Source of the DNA: Amycolatopsis cihanbeyliensis
GTDB lineage: Bacteria; Actinomycetota; Actinomycetes; Mycobacteriales; Pseudonocardiaceae
Length of the DNA stretch: 64,000 nt
NCBI RefSeq assembly: GCF_006715045.1
Contig: NZ_VFML01000001.1
Span: forward strand, 3,130,501-3,194,500
Direction of reading: 5' to 3'
Shown piece by piece: positions 1-7,751 of this stretch. The translations under genes were made by a program, and so were the position numbers. The notes beneath the pieces were generated by a model. The model searched no databases, had not been told where the DNA came from, and saw only the letters and a list, made by a program, of their open reading frames with translations. The first letter of the stretch is position 1. Each line of letters begins with the position of its first letter.

Positions 1-133
1 GACGGGTGTATCTGTCGAGATGCAAACTACCGAGCGTGTCAAGACCGGCGGTTTGCGATCATCGCGCCGACAGAGGCTAGCGAGTCACCGAACGCAGCCA
101 ACGGCGGGGTGTGGGCCGGGACACCGGTGCCGT

Positions 134-155
134 GTTCAGAAGTCGGGTTGTTCAG
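134..155 (-). repeat. Short fragment related to the 160-bp repeat family
   Basis: Read on the minus strand, this 22-bp stretch is a mosaic of the 3' ends of the two 160-bp repeats near 22.4 and 23.6 kb. Its first 15 bases (CTGAACAACCCGACT) are identical to 23706-23720, and CCCGACTTCTGAAC is identical to 22528-22541. It directly abuts the end of the TetR gene; the TetR stop codon (152-154) lies inside it. The rest of positions 1-151 shows no gene and no other structure I can support. Confidence 0.5.
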
Positions 156-727
156 GTCCCCGGCAGGAGGCGATCGACGAGCGCGGCGATCAGCTCCGCC
201 GACCCGGACGCGGGCAACACCTCCGGCAGGGTCAGCTGCTCCACGATCAGGCCGGTCATGGCCAGGTACAACAGCACGACCGTGGTCTCGTCACCCGGCA
301 GGCGACGGTCGAGGTGCCCCTGGATGGTGCCGTCCAGGTTCGCCCGGATGGTGCCGGTCAGCGCCTCCCGCAGTCCGGGCCGCCGGGTCGCCTCCAGCCG
401 TAGCTCCAGTAGCGCCAGGTAACCGGTGCGGTCCTCCCGGACACGCTCCAGCAGGCCGCGCAGCATCTCGGCCACCAGCTCGCGCGAGGGTGCCGCCCGC
501 TCGTAGGCGGCCAGTTCGGCCACGCCGGGGCCGAGCCGTTCGTGGATCTTCGTGGCGGCGTGCCACAGCAGGTCGTCCCGGTTGGCGAAGTAGTTCGATG
601 CCGTTCCGGCCGGCACCCCAGCCCCGGCGTCAACCGCACGGAAGGTCAACCCGCGCGCGCCGCTCCGCGCCAGCACCTCGACCGCGGCGTCCGCCAGCGC
701 CGCCCTGCGCTCCGGGTTCGTGCGCAT
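152..727 (-). CDS. TetR/AcrR family transcriptional regulator
   Basis: This is a 191-residue one-domain repressor of usual TetR length. Residues about 8-55 form the TetR helix-turn-helix: an N-terminal RAALADAAVEVLARSG helix, then the recognition region ending in ASNYFANRDDLLW. The remainder is the all-helical ligand-binding and dimerisation half, with no recognisable ligand signature. It starts at ATG 727 with only a weak ribosome binding site. It is transcribed away from the PPOX-type gene at 813, so it probably controls itself and that neighbour. The shared 85-bp gap holds a promoter-like sequence and an imperfect palindrome around TTCGAA. The ligand is unknown. Confidence 0.88.
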   Translation of the reverse strand: MRTNPERRAALADAAVEVLARSGARGLTFRAVDAGAGVPAGTASNYFANRDDLLWHAATKIHERLGPGVAELAAYERAAPSRELVAEMLRGLLERVREDRTGYLALLELRLEATRRPGLREALTGTIRANLDGTIQGHLDRRLPGDETTVVLLYLAMTGLIVEQLTLPEVLPASGSAELIAALVDRLLPGT

Positions 728-748
728 GCGATGCCCTTCGGAAAACGC

Positions 749-778
749 TTGAAACCACTACATTCGAAGTACTATACA
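749..778 (+). promoter_or_regulatory. Candidate promoter and operator of the PPOX-type gene
   Basis: A TTGAAA hexamer (749-754) and a TATACA hexamer (773-778) are separated by 18 bases, a good housekeeping-type promoter for the rightward gene. Between them lies an imperfect palindrome centred on TTCGAA (762-770 region), a natural position for the divergent TetR repressor to bind. The hexamers are visible; the operator role is inferred. Confidence 0.45.
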
Positions 779-812
779 TGGAGTGGTTCAGGAGAGGGAG
801 TGTGATCGAGCC

Positions 813-1343
813 TTGAGTACCGACGAGTTCCGCACCGTGGCCCCGGCTTTCACCGAGATGGCCAACCGGATGATCTACTGCACGATGGCCACGGTGGACC
901 GGGCGGGCCGGCCGCGCTCCCGCATGGTGCACACGATGTGGGAGTGGGAGGGCACCGAGCTCACCGGCTGGATCGGCAGCATGGTGACCCCGCTGAAGCG
1001 GGCGCATCTGGCGAGCAACCCGTACGTGTCCTGCAACTACTGGGACGGGGCCGAGGTCTACGACACCTGCGTGGCGGAGTGCCACGCCGAGTTGCTGTTG
1101 GACGAGGCAAGCAAGCGGGAGTGCTGGGAGCGGTTCCGGAACACCGCGGAACCGCTGGGCTACGACCCTGGCGCGATCGGGATTCCCGAGTGGACCGAGC
1201 AGGGGCCCGCGTCCCCCGCCTGGGGCGCCATCCGGCTGAAGCCGTGGTTCCTGCGGGTGTTCCCCGGGGAGTTCGCGAAGTCCGGAGGGCAGGTCGGCCG
1301 GATCCTCAGCTGGCGGGAGCCGGGTGGTCGAACCGCGCGGTGA
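813..1343 (+). CDS. Pyridoxamine 5'-phosphate oxidase-like (PPOX/FMN-binding split barrel) protein
   Basis: This is a 176-residue split-barrel flavin or F420-binding family member. The core begins YCTMATVDRAGRPRSRMVHTMWEW, the usual first strands of the PPOX barrel. Most members reduce or oxidise small substrates with FMN or F420; substrate and cofactor cannot be read from this sequence. I chose TTG 813 because GGAGAGGGAG (791-800) lies in front of it and translation from there gives a normal N-terminus. A GTG at 783 would add ten residues and lacks a ribosome site. It is paired divergently with a TetR gene that probably represses it. Its last 38 bases overlap the end of the convergent xthA gene. 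Confidence 0.8.
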   Translation: MSTDEFRTVAPAFTEMANRMIYCTMATVDRAGRPRSRMVHTMWEWEGTELTGWIGSMVTPLKRAHLASNPYVSCNYWDGAEVYDTCVAECHAELLLDEASKRECWERFRNTAEPLGYDPGAIGIPEWTEQGPASPAWGAIRLKPWFLRVFPGEFAKSGGQVGRILSWREPGGRTAR

Positions 1344-2118
1344 CCGGGGCATGGTCGGACCAGCGCTGGTCGTAGCTGGCCGCGCGCTCCACCCGGACCG
1401 AGGTGCAGGCGTCCGCGAGCCGCGGGGTGGCGCAGATCAGGTCGATCCGCCAACCCGAGTCGTTGTCGAACGCCTTGCCCCGGTAGGACCACCAGGTATA
1501 CGGGCCGGGGCCCTCCGGGGAGAGTCTGCGCTGCACGTCGACGTAGCCCACCTCGTCGAACACCCGGCCCAGCCAGGCCCGTTCCTCGGGGAGGAAGCCG
1601 GAGTTCTTCCGGTTGGTCCGCCAGTTCTTCAGGTCGATCTCGGCATACGCGATGTTCCAGTCCCCCATGACCAGCACCTCGCGCCCGGAGGCCTCGGACT
1701 TGGCCCGCAGTTCGGCCAGGTAGGGCAGGAACGCGGCCATGAACCGCTCCTTCTCCTCCTGGCGCGGGGTGCCGACGTCGCCGCTCGGCAGGTACAGGCT
1801 GGCCACCACCAGCCCGGGAAGGTGCAGTTCCAGGTAACGCCCGCTGTCCTCGAACTCCGGCTCGCCGAACCCCGTGCGCACCGACTCCGGCTCGTGCCTG
1901 CTGTACAGCGAGACGCCGTTGCGGCCCTTGATCGAGCAGGCGGCGTGCACGGCGTGCCAGCCTCGCGGCTCGCGCACCTCGGCGGGCAGCTGGTCCGGCT
2001 CGGCGCGCGCCTCCTGGCAGGCGACCACATCGGCCTCGGTGGCCGCGAGCCACTCCACGAACCCCTTCTTCGCGGCGGCACGCAGGCCGTTGACATTCAC
2101 GGTGGAGACGGTCAGCAC
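1306..2118 (-). CDS. xthA: Exodeoxyribonuclease III (AP endonuclease)
   Basis: This is a 270-residue Mg-dependent exonuclease III/APE1-type enzyme that cleaves at abasic sites and degrades 3' ends in base excision repair. The family signature residues are all present: NVNGLR near the N-terminus, the metal-binding Glu in CQEARAEPDQLP, YLPSGD, GDWNIAY, and the final SDHAPV carrying the catalytic Asp-His pair. Full length for the family. The GTG at 2118 opens directly into LTVSTVNVNG, the standard start, but has no clear ribosome site, so the message may be leaderless. A TTG at 2148 would add ten residues. Its 3' end overlaps the convergent PPOX-type gene by 38 bp. Confidence 0.93.
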   Translation of the reverse strand: MLTVSTVNVNGLRAAAKKGFVEWLAATEADVVACQEARAEPDQLPAEVREPRGWHAVHAACSIKGRNGVSLYSRHEPESVRTGFGEPEFEDSGRYLELHLPGLVVASLYLPSGDVGTPRQEEKERFMAAFLPYLAELRAKSEASGREVLVMGDWNIAYAEIDLKNWRTNRKNSGFLPEERAWLGRVFDEVGYVDVQRRLSPEGPGPYTWWSYRGKAFDNDSGWRIDLICATPRLADACTSVRVERAASYDQRWSDHAPVTARFDHPAPAS

Positions 2119-2166
2119 GCCAGGGAGGCTACCGGCGCACCACGACAATCCTGCTCAGGAGGGGAT

Positions 2167-2898
2167 ATGACCGAACTGACCGTGCTCGGCAGCTGCGGGG
2201 CCTGGCCGGAGCCCGGCCGCGCCTGCAGTGGTTTCCTACTGCACCACGACGGCTTCCGGGTGGTACTCGACCTCGGCTACGGCACGGCCGCGCGCCTGCT
2301 GGCGCATTGCCGGGACGGCGCGGTGGACGCGGCGGTCATCACGCACGAGCACCCCGACCATTGCGCGGACCTCAGCGCGCTGGGGCGGGTCCGGCACTAC
2401 ACCGGCGCAGCACGGTTGCCGCTGTACTGCCCGCCCGGGGTGCTCGGGGTGCTGGCGGCGGCGGAACCGCGCCCGGACCCGCATTCGGTGTTCGAGGTGC
2501 ACGAGTTCGGCGCCACCGCCCGGCTCGGCCCCTTCCGGCTGACCGCCTTCCCCCTGCCGCACCACGTGCCGAACTGGGGGGTCCGGCTGGATGCGCCGGG
2601 GGTGAGCCTCGCCTACACCGGGGACAGCGGGCCCGCGGCGGCGCTGGCCGACCTGGCCGCGGGTGTCGACCTGTTCATCGCGGAGGCCACCCTGCAGGGG
2701 CCGGCGCCGCGAACCGGGCCACGCCATCTGCTGACCGCGCGCGAGGCAGGCGAGGTCGCGGCCGGCGCGGGGGCGCGCAGCCTGTTGCTGACCCACTTCT
2801 GGCCGGGCAGCGATCGTGCGGTGTCGGTACGCGAGGCGCGCGCGGGCTTCGACGGTCCGGTCCTCGCCGCGGAGGAGGACCTGGTCGTCACGCTGTAG
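2167..2898 (+). CDS. Metallo-beta-lactamase-fold hydrolase (RNase Z-like)
   Basis: This is a 243-residue zinc hydrolase of the MBL fold. The metal-binding motif H60-x-H62-x-D64-H65 (THEHPDHC) is intact, followed by the later His in PHHVPNW, the bridging Asp in YTGDSG and the last His in LLTHFW. Overall length and spacing resemble the AtsA/ElaC-like group rather than true beta-lactamases; the substrate is unknown. ATG 2167 has an excellent ribosome site, AGGAGGGG (2157-2164). It is divergent from xthA with a 48-bp gap. An open frame runs further upstream antisense to xthA but is not part of this gene. Confidence 0.88.
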   Translation: MTELTVLGSCGAWPEPGRACSGFLLHHDGFRVVLDLGYGTAARLLAHCRDGAVDAAVITHEHPDHCADLSALGRVRHYTGAARLPLYCPPGVLGVLAAAEPRPDPHSVFEVHEFGATARLGPFRLTAFPLPHHVPNWGVRLDAPGVSLAYTGDSGPAAALADLAAGVDLFIAEATLQGPAPRTGPRHLLTAREAGEVAAGAGARSLLLTHFWPGSDRAVSVREARAGFDGPVLAAEEDLVVTL

Positions 2899-2907
2899 CC
2901 GGGCCGC

Positions 2908-3231
2908 TCAGCCGCAGTTCGCGCCGTCCACCGGCCGCAGGAACTCCTCGGCCGCCCAGCGACCCTCGGCCAGTTTGCGGAACCCTTCCTGAACCACCGG
3001 TTCGGCCTCGGCCTCGGCATCCTGCTGGAACTTGCCGACGATGGTGGTGTCGGTTCCCGGCCCCGCGCGGACGTTCAGCACGTCGGCGGTCACCCGCACC
3101 CGGCAGTCGGCGCTTCCGCCACCCGACTCGGCGTCGGAGGGCCGTTCGTTCGCTCCCATCACGTAGATCAGGCCGATCCCGGCGAGGACCGCCACGATGA
3201 TGATCGTCCGCTTCGGAATGCCGAGTATCAC
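2908..3231 (-). CDS. Membrane-anchored SH3 (bacterial SH3b) domain protein
   Basis: This is a small protein of 107 residues with one N-terminal membrane segment (about residues 7-25, rich in Ile, Val and Ala). A short Ser/Gly spacer follows, then a bacterial SH3 domain (about 40-95, with LNVRAGPGTDTTIVGKF, the typical first loop). SH3b domains on the outer side of the membrane usually bind cell-wall peptides, so a periplasmic or wall-associated role is likely. GTG 3231 is preceded by AGGAG at 3236-3240. It lies downstream of icd on the same strand, but a hairpin separates them, so it is probably transcribed independently. Confidence 0.75.
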   Translation of the reverse strand: MILGIPKRTIIIVAVLAGIGLIYVMGANERPSDAESGGGSADCRVRVTADVLNVRAGPGTDTTIVGKFQQDAEAEAEPVVQEGFRKLAEGRWAAEEFLRPVDGANCG

Positions 3232-3340
3232 AGGGCTCCTCCATGACGCCCGTACCGCGTCCCCGGCCAGGGTAGAGCCGGTGCGGAGCGTCCGGACAGG
3301 CCCGAGTGGTCGAACCACCCGCTGGTGTTGGCTACTCGCC

Positions 3341-3372
3341 GTAATACCGTGGACGGTCGCCCACGGCATTAC
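3341..3372 (-). terminator. Hairpin terminator of icd
   Basis: An 11-bp inverted repeat (3341-3351 and 3362-3372) encloses a 10-base loop. On the plus strand one pair is an A/C mismatch, but in the minus-strand transcript the same position is a G-U wobble. The fold is therefore complete only in RNA from the icd strand. It sits 26 bp past the icd stop codon. There is no U-tract, as usual in high-GC actinobacteria. Confidence 0.6.
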
Positions 3373-3397
3373 GGTCGGCAGGGGTGGGTCGGGCGGG

Positions 3398-4621
3398 TCA
3401 GCCCTCGGCGATCTTCTTCTGCAGGTTCTCGTCCAGCGTGGCGAGGAAGTCCTCGGTGGTCTGGAAGTCTTGGTCCTTGCCGACCAGCAGGGCGAGGTCC
3501 TTGGTCATCTTGCCGCTCTCCACGGTCTCCACGACCACTTGCTCCAGCTTGTTCGCGAAGCCGACCAGCTCGGAGTTGCCGTCCAGCTTGCCGCGGTGCT
3601 CAAGGCCCCTGGTCCAGGCGAAGATGGACGCGATCGGGTTGGTCGAGGTCGGCTTGCCCTGCTGGTGCTGCCGGTAGTGCCGGGTGACCGTGCCGTGCGC
3701 GGCCTCGGCCTCCACCGTCCGGCCGTCCGGGGTGCGCAGCACCGAGGTCATCAGGCCCAGCGAGCCGAAGCCCTGCGCGACGGTGTCGGACTGCACGTCG
3801 CCGTCGTAGTTCTTGCAGGCCCAGACGTAGCCACCGTCCCACTTCAGCGAGGCGGCGACCATGTCGTCGATCAGCCGGTGCTCGTAGGTGAGCCCCTTGG
3901 CCTCGAAGTCGGCCTTGAACTCCTCCTCGTAGATCTCGGCGAACACGTCCTTGAACATGCCGTCGTAGGCCTTGAGGATGGTGTTCTTGGTGGACATGTA
4001 CACCGGCATGCCCCGGTCGAGACCGTACTGCAACGACGCGCGCGCGAAATCCTCGATGGAACGGCGGTAGTTGTACATCCCCATGGCCACGCCGCCGCCC
4101 TCCGGGTACCGGGCGACCTCGAACTCCATCGGCTCGGAACCGTCGTCGGGCGTGTAGGTGATGGTGACGGTGCCCGGGCCGGGGACCTTGAAGTCGGTGG
4201 CCTTGTACTGGTCACCGTGCGCGTGCCGGCCGATGATGATCGGCTTGGTCCAGCCGGGGACCAGCCGGGGGATGTTCGAGATGATGATCGGCTCCCGGAA
4301 GACGACCCCGCCCAGGATGTTCCGGATGGTGCCGTTCGGGCTGCGCCACATTTTCTTCAGGCCGAACTCCTCGACCCGCGCCTCGTCCGGCGTGATCGTG
4401 GCGCACTTGACGCCGACGCCGTGCGCCTTGACGGCGTTGGCCGCGTCGACCGTGATCTGGTCGTCGGTGCGGTCCCGCTCCTCGATGCCCAGGTCGTAGT
4501 ACTCGAGATTGATGTCCAGGTAGGGATGGACCAGCTTGTCCTTGATGAACTGCCAGATGATGCGGGTCATCTCATCGCCGTCGAGTTCGACGACGGTGCC
4601 CTCGACCTTGATCTTGGCCAT
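3398..4621 (-). CDS. icd: NADP-dependent isocitrate dehydrogenase
   Basis: This is a 407-residue homodimeric-type NADP isocitrate dehydrogenase, the TCA-cycle step from isocitrate to 2-oxoglutarate and a main NADPH source. The N-terminus [20 protein letters not shown] and motifs such as [25 protein letters not shown] and [14 protein letters not shown] are those of the eukaryote-like IDH subfamily (about 400-410 residues). That subfamily is distinct from the E. coli type and from the 740-residue monomeric IDH. It is complete, with a clear ATG at 4621. It is monocistronic, with a hairpin after the stop codon. Confidence 0.97.
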   Translation of the reverse strand: MAKIKVEGTVVELDGDEMTRIIWQFIKDKLVHPYLDINLEYYDLGIEERDRTDDQITVDAANAVKAHGVGVKCATITPDEARVEEFGLKKMWRSPNGTIRNILGGVVFREPIIISNIPRLVPGWTKPIIIGRHAHGDQYKATDFKVPGPGTVTITYTPDDGSEPMEFEVARYPEGGGVAMGMYNYRRSIEDFARASLQYGLDRGMPVYMSTKNTILKAYDGMFKDVFAEIYEEEFKADFEAKGLTYEHRLIDDMVAASLKWDGGYVWACKNYDGDVQSDTVAQGFGSLGLMTSVLRTPDGRTVEAEAAHGTVTRHYRQHQQGKPTSTNPIASIFAWTRGLEHRGKLDGNSELVGFANKLEQVVVETVESGKMTKDLALLVGKDQDFQTTEDFLATLDENLQKKIAEG

Positions 4622-4789
4622 GAGCAGCGGTGCTCCTCTCGCGGATCTCTCGCGTCTCGTCGTAGCGGTACAAGCGTACTGGTAAACCTCCGGTCATGCC
4701 GCTACCACCTCGGTTACCCAGCGGTAATACGCCGACGACCGCATCCGGTTACCGAGAATCTACGACCCCACCACCCGCCGACGCGATGG

Positions 4790-5434
4790 CTAGATACGGG
4801 CGAGCCAGATGACGTCGGGCTCGCCGCGGGGTACGGGGACGTCCAGTGCGCGCACCTCGTTGAACCGGGCACGCAGGCGGCGGGTGAACTCCGGGCTCGC
4901 GGCGGCGCTCCATACCGCGAGCACGCCGCCGGGCCGCAGCCGCGCGGCGAGCAGGTCGAGGCCGGTATCGCCGTACAGCTCGGCGTTACCGTCGGTAACT
5001 GTCCATTGCGGACCGTTGTCGATGTCGAGGCAGAGCGCGTCGAACCGGTCCTCGGTCTCCCGCAGCCAGCGCACCAGGTCGTCCCGCACCAGCCGCACCC
5101 GCTCCTCGGCCAGCGCGTTCCCGTGCACCTCACGCAGCGGCCCGGTGCGGTTCCAGCCGATCACCGCCGGCTCCCGTTCCACCACCACGACCTCGCCGAT
5201 CCCGGGATGATCCAGTGCGGCACGCAGCGAGTACCCGACCCCCAGCCCGCCGATCAGTAGCCGCGCACACCCCGGCACCAGGTCGGCGGCCACCGTCACC
5301 AGCAGCCGCTCGGACTCGCCGTTCCGGGTGTCCATCAGGAACATCCCGTTCGCGATCACCTCGAGGTCGGTGCCGACGCGACGCAGCACCAACTCGCCGC
5401 AGACGCCATCGACCCGGTCCAGCACTTCGGGCAC
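4790..5434 (-). CDS. Spermidine synthase-like class I methyltransferase-fold protein
   Basis: This 214-residue protein belongs to the spermidine/spermine-synthase-like branch of the Rossmann methyltransferase fold. A short beta N-terminal region (residues 1-50) precedes the nucleotide-binding motif LLIGGLGVGYSLRAAL (about 60-75). An acidic strand end VVVVEREPAV and DALCLDIDNGPQW then follow. The polyamine-synthase GGGDG signature and the usual aminopropyl acceptor site are not apparent, so true spermidine synthase activity is doubtful. Such proteins are common single genes in actinobacteria without known substrate. It begins with GTG 5434 and has no strong ribosome site. Confidence 0.72.
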   Translation of the reverse strand: MPEVLDRVDGVCGELVLRRVGTDLEVIANGMFLMDTRNGESERLLVTVAADLVPGCARLLIGGLGVGYSLRAALDHPGIGEVVVVEREPAVIGWNRTGPLREVHGNALAEERVRLVRDDLVRWLRETEDRFDALCLDIDNGPQWTVTDGNAELYGDTGLDLLAARLRPGGVLAVWSAAASPEFTRRLRARFNEVRALDVPVPRGEPDVIWLARI

Positions 5435-5542
5435 CCGGCAACCCTAACCACGGGTCACAACCCGGCTCGCACGGCGCGGTGTCCGTGCCGCCCGAACCGG
5501 CCGTCGACGGCGCGGGCGTGGTCGCACCGCCGCGGGTACGGC

Positions 5543-5566
5543 GCACTGTTCGCTGGCGAACAGTGC
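5543..5566. promoter_or_regulatory. Perfect 11-bp-arm palindrome in a divergent intergenic region
   Basis: GCACTGTTCGC (5543-5553) and its exact reverse complement (5556-5566) are separated by two bases. It lies between the leftward methyltransferase-like gene (start 5434) and the rightward DUF1918 gene (start 5766), where an operator for one or both would be expected. The half-site order GTTC...GAAC is the reverse of a LexA box, so LexA is not indicated. The rest of this 331-bp gap (5435-5765) shows no gene. Confidence 0.45.
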
Positions 5567-5765
5567 GGCTGCCCGCCGCGCCCCACGTCCATGATGGACA
5601 GTCGTCGGTGGCAGGGCAAGGCGTCTCCGCCGGATCTCCCCGGTGTCGCTCGTCCGGGTGCGCTGTGACCGAACCGCCTTGACCGTCACACCTCGACGGC
5701 ATCGCGGCCCCGCTCCTACCCTTGGCCTTACGGAATTCCGCAGCGTGTTCTGGAGGTGACGTGTC

Positions 5766-5954
5766 ATGCGCGCGACAGTCGGGGACGAGATCCTGGTACA
5801 CGGCCGCACGGTCGGCTCGGGTGAACGGCGCGGCGAGATCGTCGAGGTGCGCGGCGAGGACGGTAAACCGCCCTACCTGGTCAAGTTCACCGACGGCCAC
5901 CAGGGGCTGGTGTTTCCGGGGTCGGACTCGCAGGTGACCTCACCTCAGCACTGA
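5766..5954 (+). CDS. DUF1918 domain protein
   Basis: This is a 62-residue DUF1918 protein, a small beta-barrel-like family found almost only in actinobacteria. The sequence GDEILVHGRTVGSGERRGEI followed by a YLVKFTDGHQGLVFPG segment is the whole domain. The function is not established; structures of relatives resemble small KOW/SH3-like barrels. ATG 5766 is preceded by a strong GGAGGTGA ribosome site (5752-5759). It is a single gene, and no partner can be inferred. Confidence 0.88.
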   Translation: MRATVGDEILVHGRTVGSGERRGEIVEVRGEDGKPPYLVKFTDGHQGLVFPGSDSQVTSPQH

Positions 5955-6170
5955 CCCCCACCGTCGTTCCAGCCGAGCATTACCGGCAGGAACCCGACGG
6001 CGATGAGGGCCGCCGCCCGGTAGGTGGCGGAGGCCTTCATCGAAGCATCAGCCAGCGGCGCCACCAGCGGCAGGGCGGCGAGTACGACCGCATCGCTCGC
6101 TCAACTCACCAGCAGCGGCCGCCGCGATCCCAGCAGTCACTCGCCCGCTCGGTCGTACCGCCTGCTCGCG
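5945..6170 (-). pseudogene. Possible remnant of a small membrane-protein gene
   Basis: On the minus strand one frame reads like a protein end: VVLAALPLVAPLADASMKAS followed by TYRAAALIAVGFLPVMLGWN, ending at a stop at 5945-5947. Going upstream it is interrupted by in-frame stops near 6100 and 6130, beyond which the frame still looks coding-like. From ATG 6040 it could alternatively be an intact 31-residue membrane peptide, but there is no ribosome site. Its last bases overlap the convergent DUF1918 gene. This is the only content I see in 5955-6390, and it is weakly supported. Confidence 0.25.
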
Positions 6171-6396
6171 CGGACCGGCGCGGAGATCTCCTGCGGCCGG
6201 ATTCGATGTGTCGGTGAGCACGTGCACCCACACGGACCTCGACGCACCCTCCCCGACCTGCTCGCCGGCAGCCTGGCCGGCTGTGGTGGGGAGGCTCACG
6301 CGGTAACGGGATGACAACGGAGCCCGGTTCCGTTGAACTGTACTGGGCAGACCGACAGCGGGGTCCACGTCGGCTGCCTTGTTTTGCGCCCGACGA

Positions 6397-6410
6397 CTGT
6401 ATCGATACAG
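6397..6410. promoter_or_regulatory. Perfect palindromic operator upstream of the MFS gene
   Basis: CTGTATCGATACAG is a perfect 14-bp palindrome 42 bp before the MFS start codon and just downstream of a TTGTTT hexamer (6379-6384). Size and symmetry are typical of a TetR-family operator repressing a drug-efflux gene. No regulator gene is adjacent, so the repressor must be encoded elsewhere. Confidence 0.55.
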
Positions 6411-6452
6411 CTCGTCCTTTCCGTCCGCTTCGAGATCTTCGGGAGGAGAGCC

Positions 6453-7631
6453 GTGCCCGTCGCGCTGCTCGCGCTCGCCGTCGGTGCCTTCGGTATCGGC
6501 ACCACCGAGTTCGTCATGATGGGCGTGCTGCCGCAGGCGGCCGCGGACTTCGGGGTGTCCATCCCGACTGCCGGCTACCTGATCTCCGGCTACGCGCTCG
6601 GCGTGGTGATCGGCGCTCCGCTGCTCACGGCCGTGGCCGTCCGGCTGCCGCGCAAGACCATGTTGCTGGCCATGATGGCGCTGTTCACCGTGGGTAACAC
6701 GCTGTTCGCGATGGCGCCGAATCACGAGCTCGGTGTGGTGTTCCGGTTCATCGCCGGACTGCCGCACGGGGCCTTCTTCGGCGCGGGCGCGGTGGTCGCC
6801 TCGAGCCTGGTGGAGCGGGGCAACCGGGCCAAGGCCGTCTCGATGATGTTCATGGGGCTGACCCTGGCGAACGTGGTCGGGGTTCCGCTGGGCACCCTGC
6901 TCGGCCAGAGCGTCGGCTGGCGCGCCACCTTCGCGGTGGTGGCGCTGATCGGGGTGGGCGCCATGGCCAGCATCGCCAGGCTGGTGCCGCACCAGGGGCC
7001 GCCACCCGAGCCCACGCTGCGTGGCGAGCTCGGCGCCTTCCGCAAGCCACAGGTGTGGCTGGCACTGGCGATCGTGATGTTCGGGCTCGGCGGCGTTTTC
7101 GCCTGCCTGAGCTACGTGACCCCGATGCTCACCGAGGTCGCCGGGTACCAGCCGGCCACCGTCACGCTGCTGCTGTCCCTGGCGGGTCTCGGTATGACGC
7201 TGGGCAACTTCCTCGGCGGCCGGCTGGCCGACCGGGCGCTGATGCCCAGCCTGTACGGGGCGCTGCTGGCCCTGGCCACCGTGCTCGCGGTCTTCACCGT
7301 CACGGCCGAGGGCAAGCTCGGCTCCGCGATCACGATCTTCCTGGTCGGCGTGGCCGGGTTCATGATCGGTCCGATGATGCAGGCCCGGATCATGGAGAAG
7401 GCGGGCGGCACCCCCTCGCTGGTGTCCGCGGCCGTGCAGTCGGCGTTCAACATCGCGAACTCCATCGGGGCCTACCTCGGCGGCCTGGTGATCGCCGGCG
7501 GCCTCGGGCTGGTCGCCCCGAACTGGGTCGGCGCCCTGCTCGCCGTGCTCGGCCTGAGCATCGCCATCGTCTCCGGCACCCTCGACCGCCGCGAGCCCAC
7601 CCCCACCCTGGCCCCCGCAGGGAACGGTTAG
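6453..7631 (+). CDS. MFS transporter, drug:H+ antiporter-1 (AraJ/Cmx-like) type
   Basis: This is a 392-residue, twelve-helix major facilitator. The opening LLALAVGAFGIGTTEFVMMG followed by LPQAAADFGVS is the hallmark of the DHA1 group containing AraJ, PbuE and actinobacterial chloramphenicol exporters (motif D-like region of helix 1). The cytoplasmic loop between helices 2 and 3 carries VRLPRKTMLL. I place the start at GTG 6453 because GGGAGGAG (6441-6448) precedes it; an ATG at 6333 would add a non-membrane, non-conserved leader. The substrate is unknown; an exporter of hydrophobic drugs or arabinose-like compounds is the usual annotation. A perfect palindrome in the promoter suggests repression. 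Its stop codon lies inside one arm of the repeat hairpin at 7625-7684. Confidence 0.88.
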   Translation: MPVALLALAVGAFGIGTTEFVMMGVLPQAAADFGVSIPTAGYLISGYALGVVIGAPLLTAVAVRLPRKTMLLAMMALFTVGNTLFAMAPNHELGVVFRFIAGLPHGAFFGAGAVVASSLVERGNRAKAVSMMFMGLTLANVVGVPLGTLLGQSVGWRATFAVVALIGVGAMASIARLVPHQGPPPEPTLRGELGAFRKPQVWLALAIVMFGLGGVFACLSYVTPMLTEVAGYQPATVTLLLSLAGLGMTLGNFLGGRLADRALMPSLYGALLALATVLAVFTVTAEGKLGSAITIFLVGVAGFMIGPMMQARIMEKAGGTPSLVSAAVQSAFNIANSIGAYLGGLVIAGGLGLVAPNWVGALLAVLGLSIAIVSGTLDRREPTPTLAPAGNG

Positions 7632-7684
7632 CCCGCTAAACGCACTTCGCCGGCCCCCGGAAAGTGCGTTTAGCGGGCTAACCG
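7625..7684. repeat. Inverted pair of the 21-bp intergenic repeat forming a 23-bp perfect hairpin
   Basis: An inverted copy (7625-7647) and a direct copy (7662-7684) of the element with core GTGCGTTTAGCGGGCTAACC are exact reverse complements over 23 bp, with a 14-base loop. The left arm contains the TAG stop of the MFS gene. The position between convergent genes (MFS and DUF3017) suits a bidirectional terminator. Other copies occur near 52.4 and 62.5 kb. Just beyond, CAGGGAAAGAGGTGG occurs twice (7710-7724, 7733-7747). Confidence 0.8.
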
Positions 7685-7751
7685 TAGTTCCGGGCGGGCA
7701 GGGGGAGGCCAGGGAAAGAGGTGGGGGTGAGTCAGGGAAAGAGGTGGTGGG

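Noticed and set aside
1306..1343. 3' overlaps of convergent genes (also 40972-40989, 45849-45852, 50559-50587) as possible frameshift or sequencing errors
   Set aside because: Both proteins at each site have normal family C-termini, so these are ordinary tail-to-tail overlaps.
1324..2166. Extension of the MBL-fold gene upstream to 1324
   Set aside because: The extension is antisense to xthA, while ATG 2167 has a near-perfect ribosome site and starts the conserved domain.
3197..5260. Rightward open frame of 687 codons antisense to icd and its neighbour
   Set aside because: It mirrors the coding frame of icd, a clear full-length enzyme. The translation is low-complexity His/Val/Gly-rich without domains, a common artefact in high-GC DNA.
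5543..5566. LexA box
   Set aside because: The half-sites are GTTC then GAAC, the reverse order of the SOS consensus; kept only as a palindrome of unknown role.
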